A stretch of DNA of 40,181 nucleotides from Sphingobacteriales bacterium (GCA_012517435.1 JAAYUY010000083.1:1-40181), one strand, 5' to 3'; shown: positions 22,506 to 32,555, numbered from the stretch's first letter. Notes: generated by a model not told the origin, from the letters alone. Made by a program: numbers and translations.

Positions 22506-23954
22506 TTAATAAATACGCATGCTACGGGTAACCATCCAGCCTTCTGGTGATATACCTTTTATGGTTATCCAGCCTTTGAAATTTTCCAGCACCTGAACCA
22601 GCTCTTTCGGGTCGCTGAACTTCTGGTTATTTACGGAAAGAATGATGAAATCATTGGTGATACCGAGATTTCTCATCAGGCCGGCTTTCACATTTGCTAC
22701 CTTAACTCCATAGTCTATTCCGAAACGGTCTTTATCCATTTTTGAAATTTCCCTGAACGAAGCACCCAGTTTTTCCGAAACGACCATGTTGTTTTTAAGT
22801 ACTGCATTCAATCCTTCGCTGTTTACCAGTACTACGGTGATTTTTTGAACTTTTCCGTTTCTCAGCACATCGAGGGTAACTTTATCACCAGGCCGGTGAT
22901 AGGCAAGTTTTTCATCATAGGCAGCTTTATCGGCTATGTTCAGATTGTCCATTTTCAGGATGATATCATCCTTTTGAAGCCCTGATTTCATTGCGTTTCC
23001 GGTTTCATAAACCTTTGTAATGACTACGCCTTTAATAAATATATCGTTCAGCTTTGAGGCCATTTGTTCATCAATGTCGCTGACTTCCAGTTCAATAAAA
23101 GCCCGTTGCACAATGCCGTATTCCCTTAAATCATTGACTATTTTATACACAATATTGGAAGGGATGGCGAATCCATAGCCGGCATAAGAGCCTGTTTTTG
23201 AAATAATTGCAGCATTGATGCCTATCAGTTGCCCCTGAAGGTTGACCAATGCTCCTCCGCTGTTTCCGGGATTAATGGCTGCATCTGTCTGTATAAACGA
23301 TTCTATTGGAAAATTATCTCTGTTTATGCTGATATTTCTGCCTTTTGCACTGACAATACCTGAGGTAACTGTGGAGGTCAGGTTAAATGGGTTGCCCACT
23401 GCTATAACCCAGTCACCAATCCTGACATTGTCGGAATTGCCGAAACTCAGATAAGGCAGCTCGGTGGCTTTTATCTTCAAAAGGGCCAGGTCGGTGGATG
23501 GGTCACTCCCAACCAGTTCAGCCTGGTAGGTTTTTTTCCTGTTTAAGACAACGACCTCAATTTTATCAGCATTCTGCACGACATGATGATTAGTGGCAAT
23601 ATAACCATCGTCACTGATGATAACACCGGAGCCGGTGTTGGTCACAGGGCCTGAATTGTAAAAGAAATTGAAGAATAAGTCCCAGCTTGAATAATTGTTT
23701 TGCTGACCTTCCTGTGTGGCTTTAATGAAAACTACTGCCGGACCTGCTATTTCCGAAGCTTTTGCAAACATGTCATTCAGCTCTATGGGACCGGTACTAA
23801 TTGTCTGACTGGTTGAACGTACAGGAATATCTTCTGCCTTTGTAAAATATTCCTTGTGGTTTTCTTTGGAAAAGTATCTGAAAGTGTAAGAGCCGGCAAT
23901 ACCTGAAACAAATGCCAGCAATACCAGCACTCCGTATTTTTTGATGTTATTCAT
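22506..23954 (-). CDS. HtrA/DegP-family serine protease with two PDZ domains
   Basis: Periplasmic quality-control protease of 482 residues with an N-terminal signal or anchor helix (about 8-27). The trypsin-like domain spans about 60-285 with catalytic His in ATNHHVV, Asp in STDLALLK and Ser in GNSGGAL. PDZ1 is about 290-385 (GNAMKSGLQKDDIILKMD) and PDZ2 about 400-482 (AGLMRNLGITNDFIILSVN). ATG at 23954 lies 10 bases after the stop of the DUF1573 gene, so the two are co-transcribed. Envelope stress or folding control of exported proteins is the expected role. Confidence 0.94.
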   Translation of the reverse strand: MNNIKKYGVLVLLAFVSGIAGSYTFRYFSKENHKEYFTKAEDIPVRSTSQTISTGPIELNDMFAKASEIAGPAVVFIKATQEGQQNNYSSWDLFFNFFYNSGPVTNTGSGVIISDDGYIATNHHVVQNADKIEVVVLNRKKTYQAELVGSDPSTDLALLKIKATELPYLSFGNSDNVRIGDWVIAVGNPFNLTSTVTSGIVSAKGRNISINRDNFPIESFIQTDAAINPGNSGGALVNLQGQLIGINAAIISKTGSYAGYGFAIPSNIVYKIVNDLREYGIVQRAFIELEVSDIDEQMASKLNDIFIKGVVITKVYETGNAMKSGLQKDDIILKMDNLNIADKAAYDEKLAYHRPGDKVTLDVLRNGKVQKITVVLVNSEGLNAVLKNNMVVSEKLGASFREISKMDKDRFGIDYGVKVANVKAGLMRNLGITNDFIILSVNNQKFSDPKELVQVLENFKGWITIKGISPEGWMVTRSMRIY

Positions 23955-23964
23955 GTTTTAATTT

Positions 23965-25041
23965 TTAAAGTTTCTCAACCCTTGCATTTAACAGTAAAAC
24001 GACCTCCGGATTATTCGGATCATTGGTTTTGACGGTTACGCTTTGCTGTATGTAACCACTTTTTCCTTTTGTATCCAGTGTAACTTTTATGATACTGCTT
24101 TCACCGGGGTCAAAACGCATTTTATTCAGCGTACTTGCTGTGCAGCCACAATTGGTTTTGGTGTCGTAAATAACCAGTTGATCTTTTCCCTTGTTGCTAA
24201 AGGTAAATTCAGTTGTCAGTATTTGTCCTTGTTTGACTGTTCCGAAATCATGCACTTTCTTGTCGAATTCAATTTTAGGAGCATTGGCCAGCTGCTCTTC
24301 GGTCATTTGGATATAGTTATTCACCACATTTGCTACCACAATAAACTCCTTTTCAGGATAAGCCGCATCATCAGTTACCAGTTGAATACGGTCGAAATTA
24401 TAGCCAAGATTCTGTTGAATATACGTGCTGTAAAAAACCTGAATGGTTTTCTTTTCTTTTGGCTGAATGACAATAGGGGTTGGGTCGCATCGGATATGTT
24501 CGGGTGTTGAAACATATTTTATCGTAACAGCTTTATCAGAGTTGTTGTAGGCATAAATATATCCTGTATCGAAGCTGTTGCGGTTGATTTCACCCATCAC
24601 TACATGATGAACCTTAAAACGCAAAGCACCCATAACTGTCGGATAATCATCGAGGAGGGTACGGGGGCGTGGAATAACATTTCCAAGGATGGAAACCTGA
24701 TATTTTGTTTTGGAATTGGAGGTTACGGTTACTGTTTCATTAAATCCGCCTTCCTTGTTGGTGGGATCATAGGTAACTCTGATAAATCCGGTTTTTCCGG
24801 GTTTGACAGGCTCTTTGCTATAGGCAGGCGATGTACAGCCGCAGGAGGCTTTCAGATCGCTGATGATAAAATCAGCTTTGCCTACATTTGTAAATCTGAA
24901 GTCATAACTGACAGGGCCGTTTTCTTCCCTGATGTCGCCAAAGTTGTGCAATACTTTTTCAAACTGGACTTCCGTCAGTTCCTGCGCAAAAACTCCAATT
25001 GAAAAAATCGTCAGAGTGGTAAGAATGATTAAGGATTTCAT
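23965..25041 (-). CDS. Exported protein with two DUF1573 domains
   Basis: Protein of 358 residues with a signal peptide (MKSLIILTTLTIFSIGVFAQ). Two DUF1573 Ig-like domains are visible. The first, at about 25-120, has the VLHNFGDIREENG strand and the conserved ASCGCTSP. The second, at about 255-350, has KVHDFGTVKQGQ and NCGCTAS. The middle region (about 130-250) is a further Ig-like fold without the CGCT motif. DUF1573 proteins are common in Bacteroidetes and have no settled function. The gene is first in a two-gene operon with the HtrA protease and diverges from parE, with a 202-base gap. Confidence 0.9.
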   Translation of the reverse strand: MKSLIILTTLTIFSIGVFAQELTEVQFEKVLHNFGDIREENGPVSYDFRFTNVGKADFIISDLKASCGCTSPAYSKEPVKPGKTGFIRVTYDPTNKEGGFNETVTVTSNSKTKYQVSILGNVIPRPRTLLDDYPTVMGALRFKVHHVVMGEINRNSFDTGYIYAYNNSDKAVTIKYVSTPEHIRCDPTPIVIQPKEKKTIQVFYSTYIQQNLGYNFDRIQLVTDDAAYPEKEFIVVANVVNNYIQMTEEQLANAPKIEFDKKVHDFGTVKQGQILTTEFTFSNKGKDQLVIYDTKTNCGCTASTLNKMRFDPGESSIIKVTLDTKGKSGYIQQSVTVKTNDPNNPEVVLLLNARVEKL

Positions 25042-25194
25042 AAGCTGATTTTTGTCGGATACCTAAATTTTACAACATTTATGCCATCGGGCAACTGCCT
25101 TTTTGACGCTGATAATCTGTGATTGGTTGTTTTGTTTCTGAAGAAACATGCTTGTCCGTAAGCTTTTATTCACAAAAGGTGTATTCAGAAATGC

Positions 25195-25224
25195 TTGTAA
25201 AATCAGGGATTAAGTTTATTTTTG
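25195..25224 (+). promoter_or_regulatory. Bacteroidetes-type promoter for parE
   Basis: TTG at 25195-25197, a 19-base spacer, then TATTTTTG at 25217-25224, a perfect TAnnTTTG. The ATG at 25244 follows 19 bases later, so the leader is short. Confidence 0.6.
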
Positions 25225-25243
25225 CAGGCATTAACGGAAGATT

Positions 25244-27115
25244 ATGTCAAAAACAGCTTATACAGAAGATTCGATTAAATCGCTTGACTGGCGCGAACAT
25301 ATCCGGATGAGACCGGGGATGTATATCGGCAAACAGGGAGATGGCTCTGCACGTGACGATGGTATTTATATTCTGGTCAAAGAAATTGTAGATAACGCCA
25401 TCGATGAATATGTCATGGGTTATGGAAAGAAAATTGACATCTTTCTTAATGAGAATGAAGTGGTTATAAGAGATTATGGAAGAGGAATCCCTTTGGGAAG
25501 TGTGCTGGATTGTGTGTCGAGAATCAACACAGGAGGTAAATATGATTCCAAGGTTTTCAAGAAAGCAGTAGGCCTGAATGGAGTGGGGGCAAAGGCGGTT
25601 AATGCACTTTCTGAATATTTTAAAGTTGAATCCATCAGAGATGGAAAAATGAAAACGGCTGTTTTTTGCAAAGGTCTTTTGGTCGAAGAAAAAGATATTG
25701 TCGATACCGATAAACCTGATGGTACAATTATAACCTTTATTCCTGACAATGAGATATTTGAAAACTACCGCTACATCATACCTTACCTTGAAAAGATGTT
25801 CTGGAATTATGCTTATCTCAACTCGGGGCTGGTCATTAACTTCAACGGTCAAAAGTTTTTTTCCCAGAAAGGTTTGTACGACCTGCTAAGCAACAAGGTA
25901 AACAACGAGCAGATTGATTATCCTATCATCCACCTGAAAGGAGATGACATTGAAATAGCCATGACGCATGGGGAGCAATACAATGAGGAATATTACACCT
26001 TTGTAAACGGACAATACACCCCACAGGGAGGGACTCACATGATGGCCTTCAAAGAAGCTATTGTGAAGACCATTCGGGAGTTTTACAAGAAAAATTTTGA
26101 GCCTTCCGACATCAGGTCGTCCATTGTGGCGGCAATGAGTATAAAAATTGTTGAACCTGTTTTTGAATCACAAACCAAAACCAAGCTGGGGTCTATGCAC
26201 ATCGAACCCAATGGTCAGACCATCAAATCATTCGTAAACGACTTTGTAAAGAAAGAGCTGGATGACTATCTGCATAAAAATCCTGCTACGGCTGATCTGC
26301 TGCTGAAAAGAATCACCCAGTCGGAGAAGGAAAGAAAGGCAATACAAGGGATTAAAAAGATGGCCGGTGAAATGGCCAAAAAAGCAAGCCTTCACAATAA
26401 AAAACTCAGGGATTGTAAAGTGCATTTCAACGATACCGATAATGAAAAGCGCTATGAAACCACACTTTTTATTACAGAAGGGGATTCGGCAAGCGGCTCC
26501 ATCACCAAATCAAGAAACATTGAAACCCAGGCGGTATTTTCCCTGCGGGGTAAACCTCAGAATACCTTTGGGATGAAGAAAAATATCGTTTACCAGAATG
26601 AGGAGTTTAACCTGCTCCATCATGCCCTGAATATTGAAGAGGGTATGGAAGAACTTAGGTATAACCGCGTTGTGCTGGCAACCGATGCTGACGTTGATGG
26701 GATGCACATCAGGCTTCTTTTACTGACATTTTTCCTTCAGTTCTATCCCGACCTTGTTAAAAACGGGCATTTGTATATTCTTGATACGCCATTATTCAGG
26801 GTTAGAAATAAGGAAAAAACAATTTATTGTTATTCAGAAGAGGAAAAAGAAAAAGCCATCAAATCGCTGGGCGGAAAACCTGAAATCACCCGGTTTAAAG
26901 GGCTTGGAGAAATTTCGCCAGAAGAATTCGGCTTGTTTATTGGTCCGAAAATGAAACTGGAACCTGTGTTATTGTCTGACAATGAGGATATTAAATTTCT
27001 CCTGAATTATTTTATGGGGAAAAACACACCTGAAAGACAGGATTTTATTATCAACAACCTGAAAGTCGAAAAAGATGTAGTGGAGGAAGCGTTAACTCCC
27101 GAAAGCATTATTTGA
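25244..27115 (+). CDS. parE: DNA topoisomerase IV subunit B
   Basis: Cytosolic ATPase subunit of topoisomerase IV, 623 residues. The GHKL ATPase domain has [22 protein letters not shown] and [14 protein letters not shown]. The transducer domain follows, then TOPRIM with [12 protein letters not shown] near residue 414 and [11 protein letters not shown] near residue 485. The C-terminal [10 protein letters not shown] motif is also present. Its length and the [10 protein letters not shown] loop without a GyrB-type insert favour ParE over GyrB. Own promoter. It converges with the Nudix gene, 10 bases apart, without a visible terminator. The parC partner is not in the window. Confidence 0.92.
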   Translation: MSKTAYTEDSIKSLDWREHIRMRPGMYIGKQGDGSARDDGIYILVKEIVDNAIDEYVMGYGKKIDIFLNENEVVIRDYGRGIPLGSVLDCVSRINTGGKYDSKVFKKAVGLNGVGAKAVNALSEYFKVESIRDGKMKTAVFCKGLLVEEKDIVDTDKPDGTIITFIPDNEIFENYRYIIPYLEKMFWNYAYLNSGLVINFNGQKFFSQKGLYDLLSNKVNNEQIDYPIIHLKGDDIEIAMTHGEQYNEEYYTFVNGQYTPQGGTHMMAFKEAIVKTIREFYKKNFEPSDIRSSIVAAMSIKIVEPVFESQTKTKLGSMHIEPNGQTIKSFVNDFVKKELDDYLHKNPATADLLLKRITQSEKERKAIQGIKKMAGEMAKKASLHNKKLRDCKVHFNDTDNEKRYETTLFITEGDSASGSITKSRNIETQAVFSLRGKPQNTFGMKKNIVYQNEEFNLLHHALNIEEGMEELRYNRVVLATDADVDGMHIRLLLLTFFLQFYPDLVKNGHLYILDTPLFRVRNKEKTIYCYSEEEKEKAIKSLGGKPEITRFKGLGEISPEEFGLFIGPKMKLEPVLLSDNEDIKFLLNYFMGKNTPERQDFIINNLKVEKDVVEEALTPESII

Positions 27116-27125
27116 TTTTCGATAA

Positions 27126-27707
27126 CTATCTTATTCTGTTTTTGGCAAAAAACAGGCAGCTGATGGTTTTTCCGTCAATAATTTCACCTGATTCTACCAT
27201 TTCGTAAGCCTCATCAACAGGAATTTCCATCACTTCAAGATATTCGTGTTCGCTTTCGAGTCCGCCTCCGGAAGTAACTTTATCACTGTTTGTAACTTCA
27301 GCAAAAAACAAATGAATTTTTTCGTCCAGTATGCCCGGACTTGGGTAAATGGTTGTCAGCCATTGGGGGTGGCTGATTTGATAACCTGTCTCTTCAAGGC
27401 ATTCACGAATAATGGTTTCCATCGGATTTTCACCTGCATTCAACACTCCAGCCGGCACCTCCAGTATGTAGGCAGAATCTTCTTTTCCGAACAGGGGTGC
27501 CCTGAATTGCCTGATAAATACAAATGAATGATTATCTTTGTTATAGAGCAAAATGCAGGAAGCTTCAGGCCTTCTGACAACAAAACGCCTGATGTATGTT
27601 TCCTTGTTTTCTACGTATAATTTGAGTTCATCGACTTTTACAAAGCCTGAAAAAAGGTTTTGCTGGGAATGAAGATGAACAGGGTCTTTTTTGCTGACTT
27701 TTGTCAA
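27126..27707 (-). CDS. Nudix hydrolase, ADP-ribose pyrophosphatase-like
   Basis: Cytosolic hydrolase of 193 residues. The Nudix box GVLNAGENPMETIIRECL, continuing EETGY, fits GX5EX7REUXEEXGU exactly, near residues 97-119. IYPSPGILDEKIHLFFA downstream is typical of the ADP-ribose pyrophosphatase subgroup. The start is TTG at 27707, one base after the rplT stop, so it is probably translationally coupled as the last gene of the thrS-infC-rpmI-rplT operon. Substrate is inferred from family similarity only. Confidence 0.88.
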   Translation of the reverse strand: MTKVSKKDPVHLHSQQNLFSGFVKVDELKLYVENKETYIRRFVVRRPEASCILLYNKDNHSFVFIRQFRAPLFGKEDSAYILEVPAGVLNAGENPMETIIRECLEETGYQISHPQWLTTIYPSPGILDEKIHLFFAEVTNSDKVTSGGGLESEHEYLEVMEIPVDEAYEMVESGEIIDGKTISCLFFAKNRIR

Positions 27708-27708
27708 A

Positions 27709-28056
27709 TCAGGGATTCACTTTTTTAACAACTGCTTCAAAAGCTTCAGGATTGTTCATGGCCAGGTCGGCTAAAACTTTCCTGTTGATTTCAATGTTGT
27801 TTTTCTTCAATAAATCGATAAACCTGGAATATGAAAGTCCGTAAGGCCTGACTGCTGCATTGATTCTCTGAATCCAGAGTGAACGATAATCCCTTTTCTT
27901 TTGTTTACGACCTACATATGCATACTGTAAACCTTTTTCTACGGCATTTTTTGCAACTGTCCAAACATTCTTGCGCCTTCCAAAATATCCTTTGGCCTGA
28001 TTAAGTACCTTTTTCCTCCTCTCTCTGGATGCTACCGAATTAACTGATCTTGGCAT
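27709..28056 (-). CDS. rplT: Large ribosomal subunit protein bL20
   Basis: Ribosomal protein of 115 residues. The start [20 protein letters not shown] is the standard L20 N-terminus; [16 protein letters not shown] and [16 protein letters not shown] follow. It lies 31 bases after rpmI in the conserved thrS-infC-rpmI-rplT order. It binds 23S rRNA early in assembly and in other bacteria represses this operon. Confidence 0.98.
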   Translation of the reverse strand: MPRSVNSVASRERRKKVLNQAKGYFGRRKNVWTVAKNAVEKGLQYAYVGRKQKKRDYRSLWIQRINAAVRPYGLSYSRFIDLLKKNNIEINRKVLADLAMNNPEAFEAVVKKVNP

Positions 28057-28087
28057 TTTCTTTAACTTTATTTTCCTTCAACCAAAT

Positions 28088-28282
28088 TTAAATTCCTAAC
28101 AGACTTTTTACATTTTGTTCGTCTGCAGGGCTGACCAAAGTTTTCTTCGTCAGTCTTTTTTTCTGAACATGCTCTTTCTTTGTCAGAATATGACTTTTGT
28201 AGGCATGTTTCCTCATAATCTTTCCGGAAGCGGTTATTTTAAAACGCTTTTTGGCTCCCGAATTTGTCTTCATTTTTGGCAT
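28088..28282 (-). CDS. rpmI: Large ribosomal subunit protein bL35
   Basis: Protein of 64 residues, [20 protein letters not shown] at the N-terminus and a basic body ending [12 protein letters not shown]. Full family length. It starts 8 bases after the infC stop and is followed by rplT. Confidence 0.97.
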   Translation of the reverse strand: MPKMKTNSGAKKRFKITASGKIMRKHAYKSHILTKKEHVQKKRLTKKTLVSPADEQNVKSLLGI

Positions 28283-28290
28283 CTCTTCTT

Positions 28291-28845
28291 TTATTTAACT
28301 TTTACCGGATTTATTGTTATTATCATTCTTTTTCCTTCTAATTTAGGCAGATGTTCTACTTTCCCTATTCCTTCAAGCTCCTGTATAAATCTGAGCAATA
28401 TGGCTTCCCCTCTTTCGGTATAGGCAATTGTTCGCCCTTTAAAATGCACATAAGCCTTTATTTTTGAACCTTCTGAAAGAAATTTTTTTGCATGGTTGAC
28501 TTTAAAATTGAAATCATGCTCATCCGTATTAGGGCCGAAACGTATTTCCTTTACGACCTGTTTGGCACTCTTTTGCTTGATTTCCTTATTCTTTTTCTTT
28601 TTCTCGTAAATAAACTTGTTGAAGTCAATCACTTTACATACCGGATATTCGGCATTTGCAAAAATTTCGACCAGATCAAGCTCCTGTTCCCGGGCAATTT
28701 CAAGTGCTTTTGAAATCGGATAAACTCCTTCTTCTACATTGGCACCTACCAGCCTTACCCGTGCAGCTCTGATTTCTTCATTGATACGAAAGCTGTCTTC
28801 AAGACGTGGTTCTCTTTTGCCCTGATTTTTGTTCTCTGTTGCTAT
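28291..28845 (-). CDS. infC: Translation initiation factor IF-3 with a non-standard start codon
   Basis: IF-3 of 184 residues; it binds the 30S subunit and checks start-codon pairing. The N-terminal domain reads [40 protein letters not shown]; the linker and C-terminal domain follow ([30 protein letters not shown]). No ATG occurs in the N-terminal half; GTG first appears at codon 72, which would remove the whole N-terminal domain. A strong GGAGG at 28851-28855 is followed, 5 bases on, by ATA at 28845, the best start. Other rare codons are not excluded. A ribosome-binding site this strong is unusual for the phylum. Non-standard infC starts are a known autoregulatory device (ATT in Escherichia coli). 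The gene starts 11 bases after the thrS stop. Confidence 0.9.
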   Translation of the reverse strand: MATENKNQGKREPRLEDSFRINEEIRAARVRLVGANVEEGVYPISKALEIAREQELDLVEIFANAEYPVCKVIDFNKFIYEKKKKNKEIKQKSAKQVVKEIRFGPNTDEHDFNFKVNHAKKFLSEGSKIKAYVHFKGRTIAYTERGEAILLRFIQELEGIGKVEHLPKLEGKRMIITINPVKVK

Positions 28846-28856
28846 ATTTACCTCCT

Positions 28857-30776
28857 TTATTTTGTTTCTGAAATAATTCTTTCTACGAATTCATTGATAG
28901 TCATTTGTCCTAAATCTCCCTGTTTTCTTCGCCTCACAGATACCTTGTTTTGTTCAACTTCTTTTTCCCCTATGATGATCATATAAGGAACTTTTTGCAG
29001 TTCGGCTTCGCGTATTTTTTTCCCAATCTTCTCATGGCTGATATCTAAGGCGGTGCGAATTTCGGCATTCGTCAGATTTTGACAAATTTTTTCTGCAAAA
29101 TCATTATATTTATCACTGATTGACAATACTTTTGCCTGAACAGGTGCGAGCCACAGCGGAAAGTCACCTGCCGTATGTTCGATCAACAAGCCGACAAAAC
29201 GCTCCATGCTTCCAAAGGGTGCACGGTGTATCATTACCGGCCTGTGTTTTTGATTATCATCACCGACATAACTCAGGTCGAAACGCTCAGGAAGATTGTA
29301 ATCTACCTGTACGGTGCCTAACTGCCATTGACGGCCCAGTGCATCTTTGACCATGAAATCGAGCTTAGGCCCATAAAATGCAGCTTCTCCTATGGCTTTT
29401 ACGGCTTTCAGATTTTTTTCCTCTACTGCTTCAATAATAGCTTTTTCTGCTTTCTCCCATGCTTCATCAGAGCCTATGTATTTTTCTTTGTTATTCGGAT
29501 CGCGCAACGAAATCTGTGCAGTGTATTCGCTGAATTCCAGCTTCTTAAGCAATAATTCGATAATATCAACCACATCCAGAAATTCTGCTTTCAACTGTTC
29601 CGGTGTGCAGAAAATATGGGCATCATCCTGAGTAAATCCCCTGACTCTTACCATGCCGTTTAATTCACCGCTTTGCTCATACCGGTAAACATTTCCGAAC
29701 TCAGCAATTTTTACAGGAAGGTCTTTGTAACTGTAAAAGCCGTTTTTATAAATTTCACAATGATGCGGGCAATTCATGGGTTTGAGCATGTATTCCTCAC
29801 CTTCATTGGGGGTTTTTATCGGTTGAAACGAATCGGCTCCATATTTGGCATAATGCCCTGAAGTAATATAAAGCTCTTTTCTGCCTATCACCGGACAAAT
29901 CACCTGCACATAACCCCTGCGTTTTTGCTCCTTTTTTAGGAATTCGATGAGTTTTTCACGAATGATAACTCCGTTGGGGAGCCAGATGGGTAAACCAGAG
30001 CCTACTTTTTCACTGATCATGAATATGCCGAGTTCCCTCCCCAGCTTACGGTGGTCTCTCTTTTTAGCTTCTTCAAGCATAAAAAGGTACTCATCCAGCA
30101 GTTTTTGTTTCGGAAAAGAAATACCGTAAATTCTGGTCAGTTGTTTCCGCTTTTCGTCACCACGCCAGTAGGCACCGGCTATACTGAGAAGTTTTACGGC
30201 TTTTATATAGGAAGTATCGGGAAGATGAGGCCCGCGGCAGAGGTCAGTGAAATTTCCATGTTTATACAGGGTGATTTCGCCATCATTCAGCTCGCTGATC
30301 AGCTCAAGCTTGTATTCATCATTTTTTTGGTTAAAATAGGAGAGTGCTTCTTCTTTACTTATTTCTTCACGTTTGTATTCTGATTTTCTCGAAATAAGCT
30401 CTCTCATTTTATTTTCAAGGGCATCCAGGTCGGCCTGTGTAAGTTGTCTGTCGCCCAAATCAATGTCGTAGTAAAATCCGTTTTCGATGGGTGGGCCGAT
30501 TCCGAATTTTGTTCCGGGAAAAACACTTTCAATGGCTTCGGCCATCAGGTGTGCAGATGAATGCCAGAAAACCATTTTTCCTTCGGGGTCATTCCATGTC
30601 AGTATTCTGACTTCAGCATCATGTGTAATCGGGCGGGTCAAGTCGTAAACCTGTCCGTTTACAAGTACTCCTAATGCTTCGCGTGCGAGACCTTCGCTGA
30701 TGGAGCGGGCGATTTCGATACCAGTAGTTCCTTCAGAAAACTGCTTGACTGTGCCGTCAGGAAATGTTAATTTCAT
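28857..30776 (-). CDS. thrS: Threonyl-tRNA synthetase
   Basis: Class II synthetase of 639 residues, full length. Order: TGS domain (1-60), editing domain with [10 protein letters not shown] near residue 75 and the [11 protein letters not shown] motif near 176, catalytic core with [27 protein letters not shown] and [13 protein letters not shown], then the anticodon-binding domain ([20 protein letters not shown]). It charges tRNA-Thr and proofreads Ser-tRNA-Thr. ATG start; it leads the operon with infC, rpmI, rplT and the Nudix gene, from a promoter inside the end of the upstream gene. Confidence 0.98.
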   Translation of the reverse strand: MKLTFPDGTVKQFSEGTTGIEIARSISEGLAREALGVLVNGQVYDLTRPITHDAEVRILTWNDPEGKMVFWHSSAHLMAEAIESVFPGTKFGIGPPIENGFYYDIDLGDRQLTQADLDALENKMRELISRKSEYKREEISKEEALSYFNQKNDEYKLELISELNDGEITLYKHGNFTDLCRGPHLPDTSYIKAVKLLSIAGAYWRGDEKRKQLTRIYGISFPKQKLLDEYLFMLEEAKKRDHRKLGRELGIFMISEKVGSGLPIWLPNGVIIREKLIEFLKKEQKRRGYVQVICPVIGRKELYITSGHYAKYGADSFQPIKTPNEGEEYMLKPMNCPHHCEIYKNGFYSYKDLPVKIAEFGNVYRYEQSGELNGMVRVRGFTQDDAHIFCTPEQLKAEFLDVVDIIELLLKKLEFSEYTAQISLRDPNNKEKYIGSDEAWEKAEKAIIEAVEEKNLKAVKAIGEAAFYGPKLDFMVKDALGRQWQLGTVQVDYNLPERFDLSYVGDDNQKHRPVMIHRAPFGSMERFVGLLIEHTAGDFPLWLAPVQAKVLSISDKYNDFAEKICQNLTNAEIRTALDISHEKIGKKIREAELQKVPYMIIIGEKEVEQNKVSVRRRKQGDLGQMTINEFVERIISETK

Positions 30777-30812
30777 AAAATACTTGTAAAAAATGATGAA
30801 GTTTTAGGGGTG

Positions 30813-30841
30813 CAAAAATAATACTATTAATTAATTTTCAA
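30813..30841 (-). promoter_or_regulatory. Bacteroidetes-type promoter for the thrS-infC-rpmI-rplT operon
   Basis: On the minus strand TTG at 30841-30839, an 18-base spacer, then TATTTTTG at 30820-30813. The thrS ATG is 36 bases downstream. It overlaps the last codons of the TPR lipoprotein gene. Confidence 0.5.
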
Positions 30842-31858
30842 TAATTCTTTGCGTGCTAAATCCGGCAGTTCACCAGCGGGACTGTGGTCAATGATGTGGA
30901 TGAGATCTTGTCGGGCGAGTGCTTTATTTCCTAAGGCTGCATAACTAAGTCCTCTTCCCAGATAAGCTTCGTAATAGTCGGGTTTCAACCTGATGGCTTT
31001 TGTAAAAAACCTGACTGATAAATCGTATTTTTCAAGAAGGTAATAAATATATCCAAGGTTATAGCAGGCACTTTTATGATTGGAATCAATGCTCAGAATG
31101 GCTTCATAATCAGCGATGGCAAGTGAAAAACTGTCGATGTCCTGAAAATATTTTCCCCTGTTGTATAAAGCTCTGACGTCATCCGGCCTGATACGTATGG
31201 CGTTGTTCAGGTAAAAAATCAGGTTTTTGTCTTTTTTATTTGCAAGCAGGTAGGATAAGTCCAGATAGGCGTCAAAAAAGTCGGGATTGACCTTTACTGC
31301 AGTCTTAAGACTCTCAATGGCTCTTGCGGTGTCTTTCATTTCAAGGAAATATAATGACATGGTGGAGTAGATTTCAGGGTTAAAGCGGTTGGCTTCCACG
31401 GCACGGTTTAAATAAGCCAGTGAAAGCTTGTATTCCTGACGCAACAAATATATTTTTCCAAGTCTCAGATAGGGATATTCGCTGTTTGGATTCAGCTGGG
31501 CACTTTTCTCATACGTATTAATGGCCTGATCTATCTGATTTGCTTCATAGTATAAATCAGCGAGATAGGTAACATATTCCACGATACCTGGTTGCAGTGC
31601 GGTGGCTTTTTCCATATCATTGATTGCCAGCAGTATTCTTCCTTTCTTTTGAAAAAGTTTTGCTCTTTGGAAGTAGAGTTCATCTTTATCAGGATGCCTG
31701 ACTATTTTTTTTGTCAGCTTGTTGAGCGCACTGTCGAGTGCATTGGCCGGCTTTTCTATGATAAGCTCTTTATTATTCTTCTTTTCATTGTCGCGGCAGG
31801 AAACAATCATAAAGGTTGTCAAAATCAGGAAAATAGAGATATAGGAACTGATTTTCAT
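30827..31858 (-). CDS. TPR-repeat lipoprotein
   Basis: Predicted lipoprotein of 343 residues. A signal peptide ends MIVSCRDNEKK, with the lipobox Cys near residue 21. About eight TPR-type repeats follow from residue 50 to the end, for example AINTYEKSAQLNPNSEYPYL, then LGKIYLLRQEYKLSLAYLNR and RFFTKAIRLKPDYYEAYLGR. It probably acts as a scaffold at the envelope; partner unknown. A TACCTTTG -7 element at 31882-31889 lies about 24 bases upstream on the minus strand. The gene diverges from the exosortase gene. Confidence 0.87.
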   Translation of the reverse strand: MKISSYISIFLILTTFMIVSCRDNEKKNNKELIIEKPANALDSALNKLTKKIVRHPDKDELYFQRAKLFQKKGRILLAINDMEKATALQPGIVEYVTYLADLYYEANQIDQAINTYEKSAQLNPNSEYPYLRLGKIYLLRQEYKLSLAYLNRAVEANRFNPEIYSTMSLYFLEMKDTARAIESLKTAVKVNPDFFDAYLDLSYLLANKKDKNLIFYLNNAIRIRPDDVRALYNRGKYFQDIDSFSLAIADYEAILSIDSNHKSACYNLGYIYYLLEKYDLSVRFFTKAIRLKPDYYEAYLGRGLSYAALGNKALARQDLIHIIDHSPAGELPDLARKELLKIN

Positions 31859-31881
31859 TTATTCATTAATTATTTTTTCTG

Positions 31882-31889
31882 CAAAGGTA
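31882..31889 (-). promoter_or_regulatory. -7 element for the TPR lipoprotein gene
   Basis: Minus-strand TACCTTTG matches TAnnTTTG, 24 bases before the ATG at 31858. No clear -33 TTG. It forms a divergent pair with the element at 31910-31917. Confidence 0.4.
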
Positions 31890-31909
31890 GGTCAAGCCCT
31901 CTGTAAATG

Positions 31910-31917
31910 TATCTTTG
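31910..31917 (+). promoter_or_regulatory. -7 element that decides the exosortase start
   Basis: TATCTTTG, a full TAnnTTTG match. An ATG at 31907 would precede the transcript start, so the ATG at 31997 is the more likely start, with a leader of about 70 bases. Confidence 0.4.
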
Positions 31918-31996
31918 CCGCACATTAAAAGCTGTAAATTTGTCAAATTACTTTCAGAATTTTAGTATTCGTGCTGCCTGGTCGGATCTCAGAGCC

Positions 31997-32548
31997 ATGC
32001 GTTTCGATGAAAAAAGAAAAGTCTATTACGATGTCGGATTGTTTTTTATCGTCATCATCGGATTTCATGTTATCTGGAGAATCTGGCAATATGGCTTTGA
32101 TTTTAATTTTTTCGGTATCGATTTTATGACCCCTGCTATCCATTTCATGCTTAAAATTGTCAGATCGCAAAGCGCCTGGATTCTGACAAATATATTTGGT
32201 TATGAGACCATTATACGGGGAGAGCTGATTGTCCATGATGAATACTACCGGATGGGAATTACCTTCGGCTGTTCAGGACTCAAACAATTTTATCAGATGA
32301 CAGGTATCATCGTTTTCTTTTATGGCAGCTGGAAAAGAAAAATCTGGTTTTGGGGACTTAGCATGTTCATCATGCACCTCGTCAATCTGATCAGAATCGT
32401 CAGCCTTTTTTTAATTTCCATTTACAGATTGAATTGGTTTGATCCTATACACGACTGGGTCTTCAGGCCTTTGTTTTATGTGGTGATGTTTTTATTATGG
32501 GTTTGGTGGATTGAGAAACTGGCAAAGCCAAAGGCCGGCAAAGCCTGA
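31997..32548 (+). CDS. Exosortase/archaeosortase family protein
   Basis: Membrane protein of 183 residues with about five or six hydrophobic helices. The three catalytic positions of the family are visible: Cys in TFGCSGLKQFYQM (about residue 94), Arg in VNLIRIVSLF (about 132) and His in DPIHDWVFRPLFYV (about 153). Such enzymes cleave C-terminal sorting signals (PEP-CTERM-like) of exported proteins, often linking them to a glycan or lipid. No protein in the window carries an obvious matching C-terminal signal, so its substrates lie elsewhere or are not recognised. It converges with the GT2 gene, 7 bases apart. The subfamily (XrtF or XrtN-like) was not determined. Confidence 0.83.
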   Translation: MRFDEKRKVYYDVGLFFIVIIGFHVIWRIWQYGFDFNFFGIDFMTPAIHFMLKIVRSQSAWILTNIFGYETIIRGELIVHDEYYRMGITFGCSGLKQFYQMTGIIVFFYGSWKRKIWFWGLSMFIMHLVNLIRIVSLFLISIYRLNWFDPIHDWVFRPLFYVVMFLLWVWWIEKLAKPKAGKA

Positions 32549-32555
32549 AACCGGG

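Noticed and set aside
25247-25852. Long minus-strand ORF (201 residues) opposite parE
   Set aside because: Antisense shadow of the conserved ATPase domain of ParE; no family motif on the minus frame.
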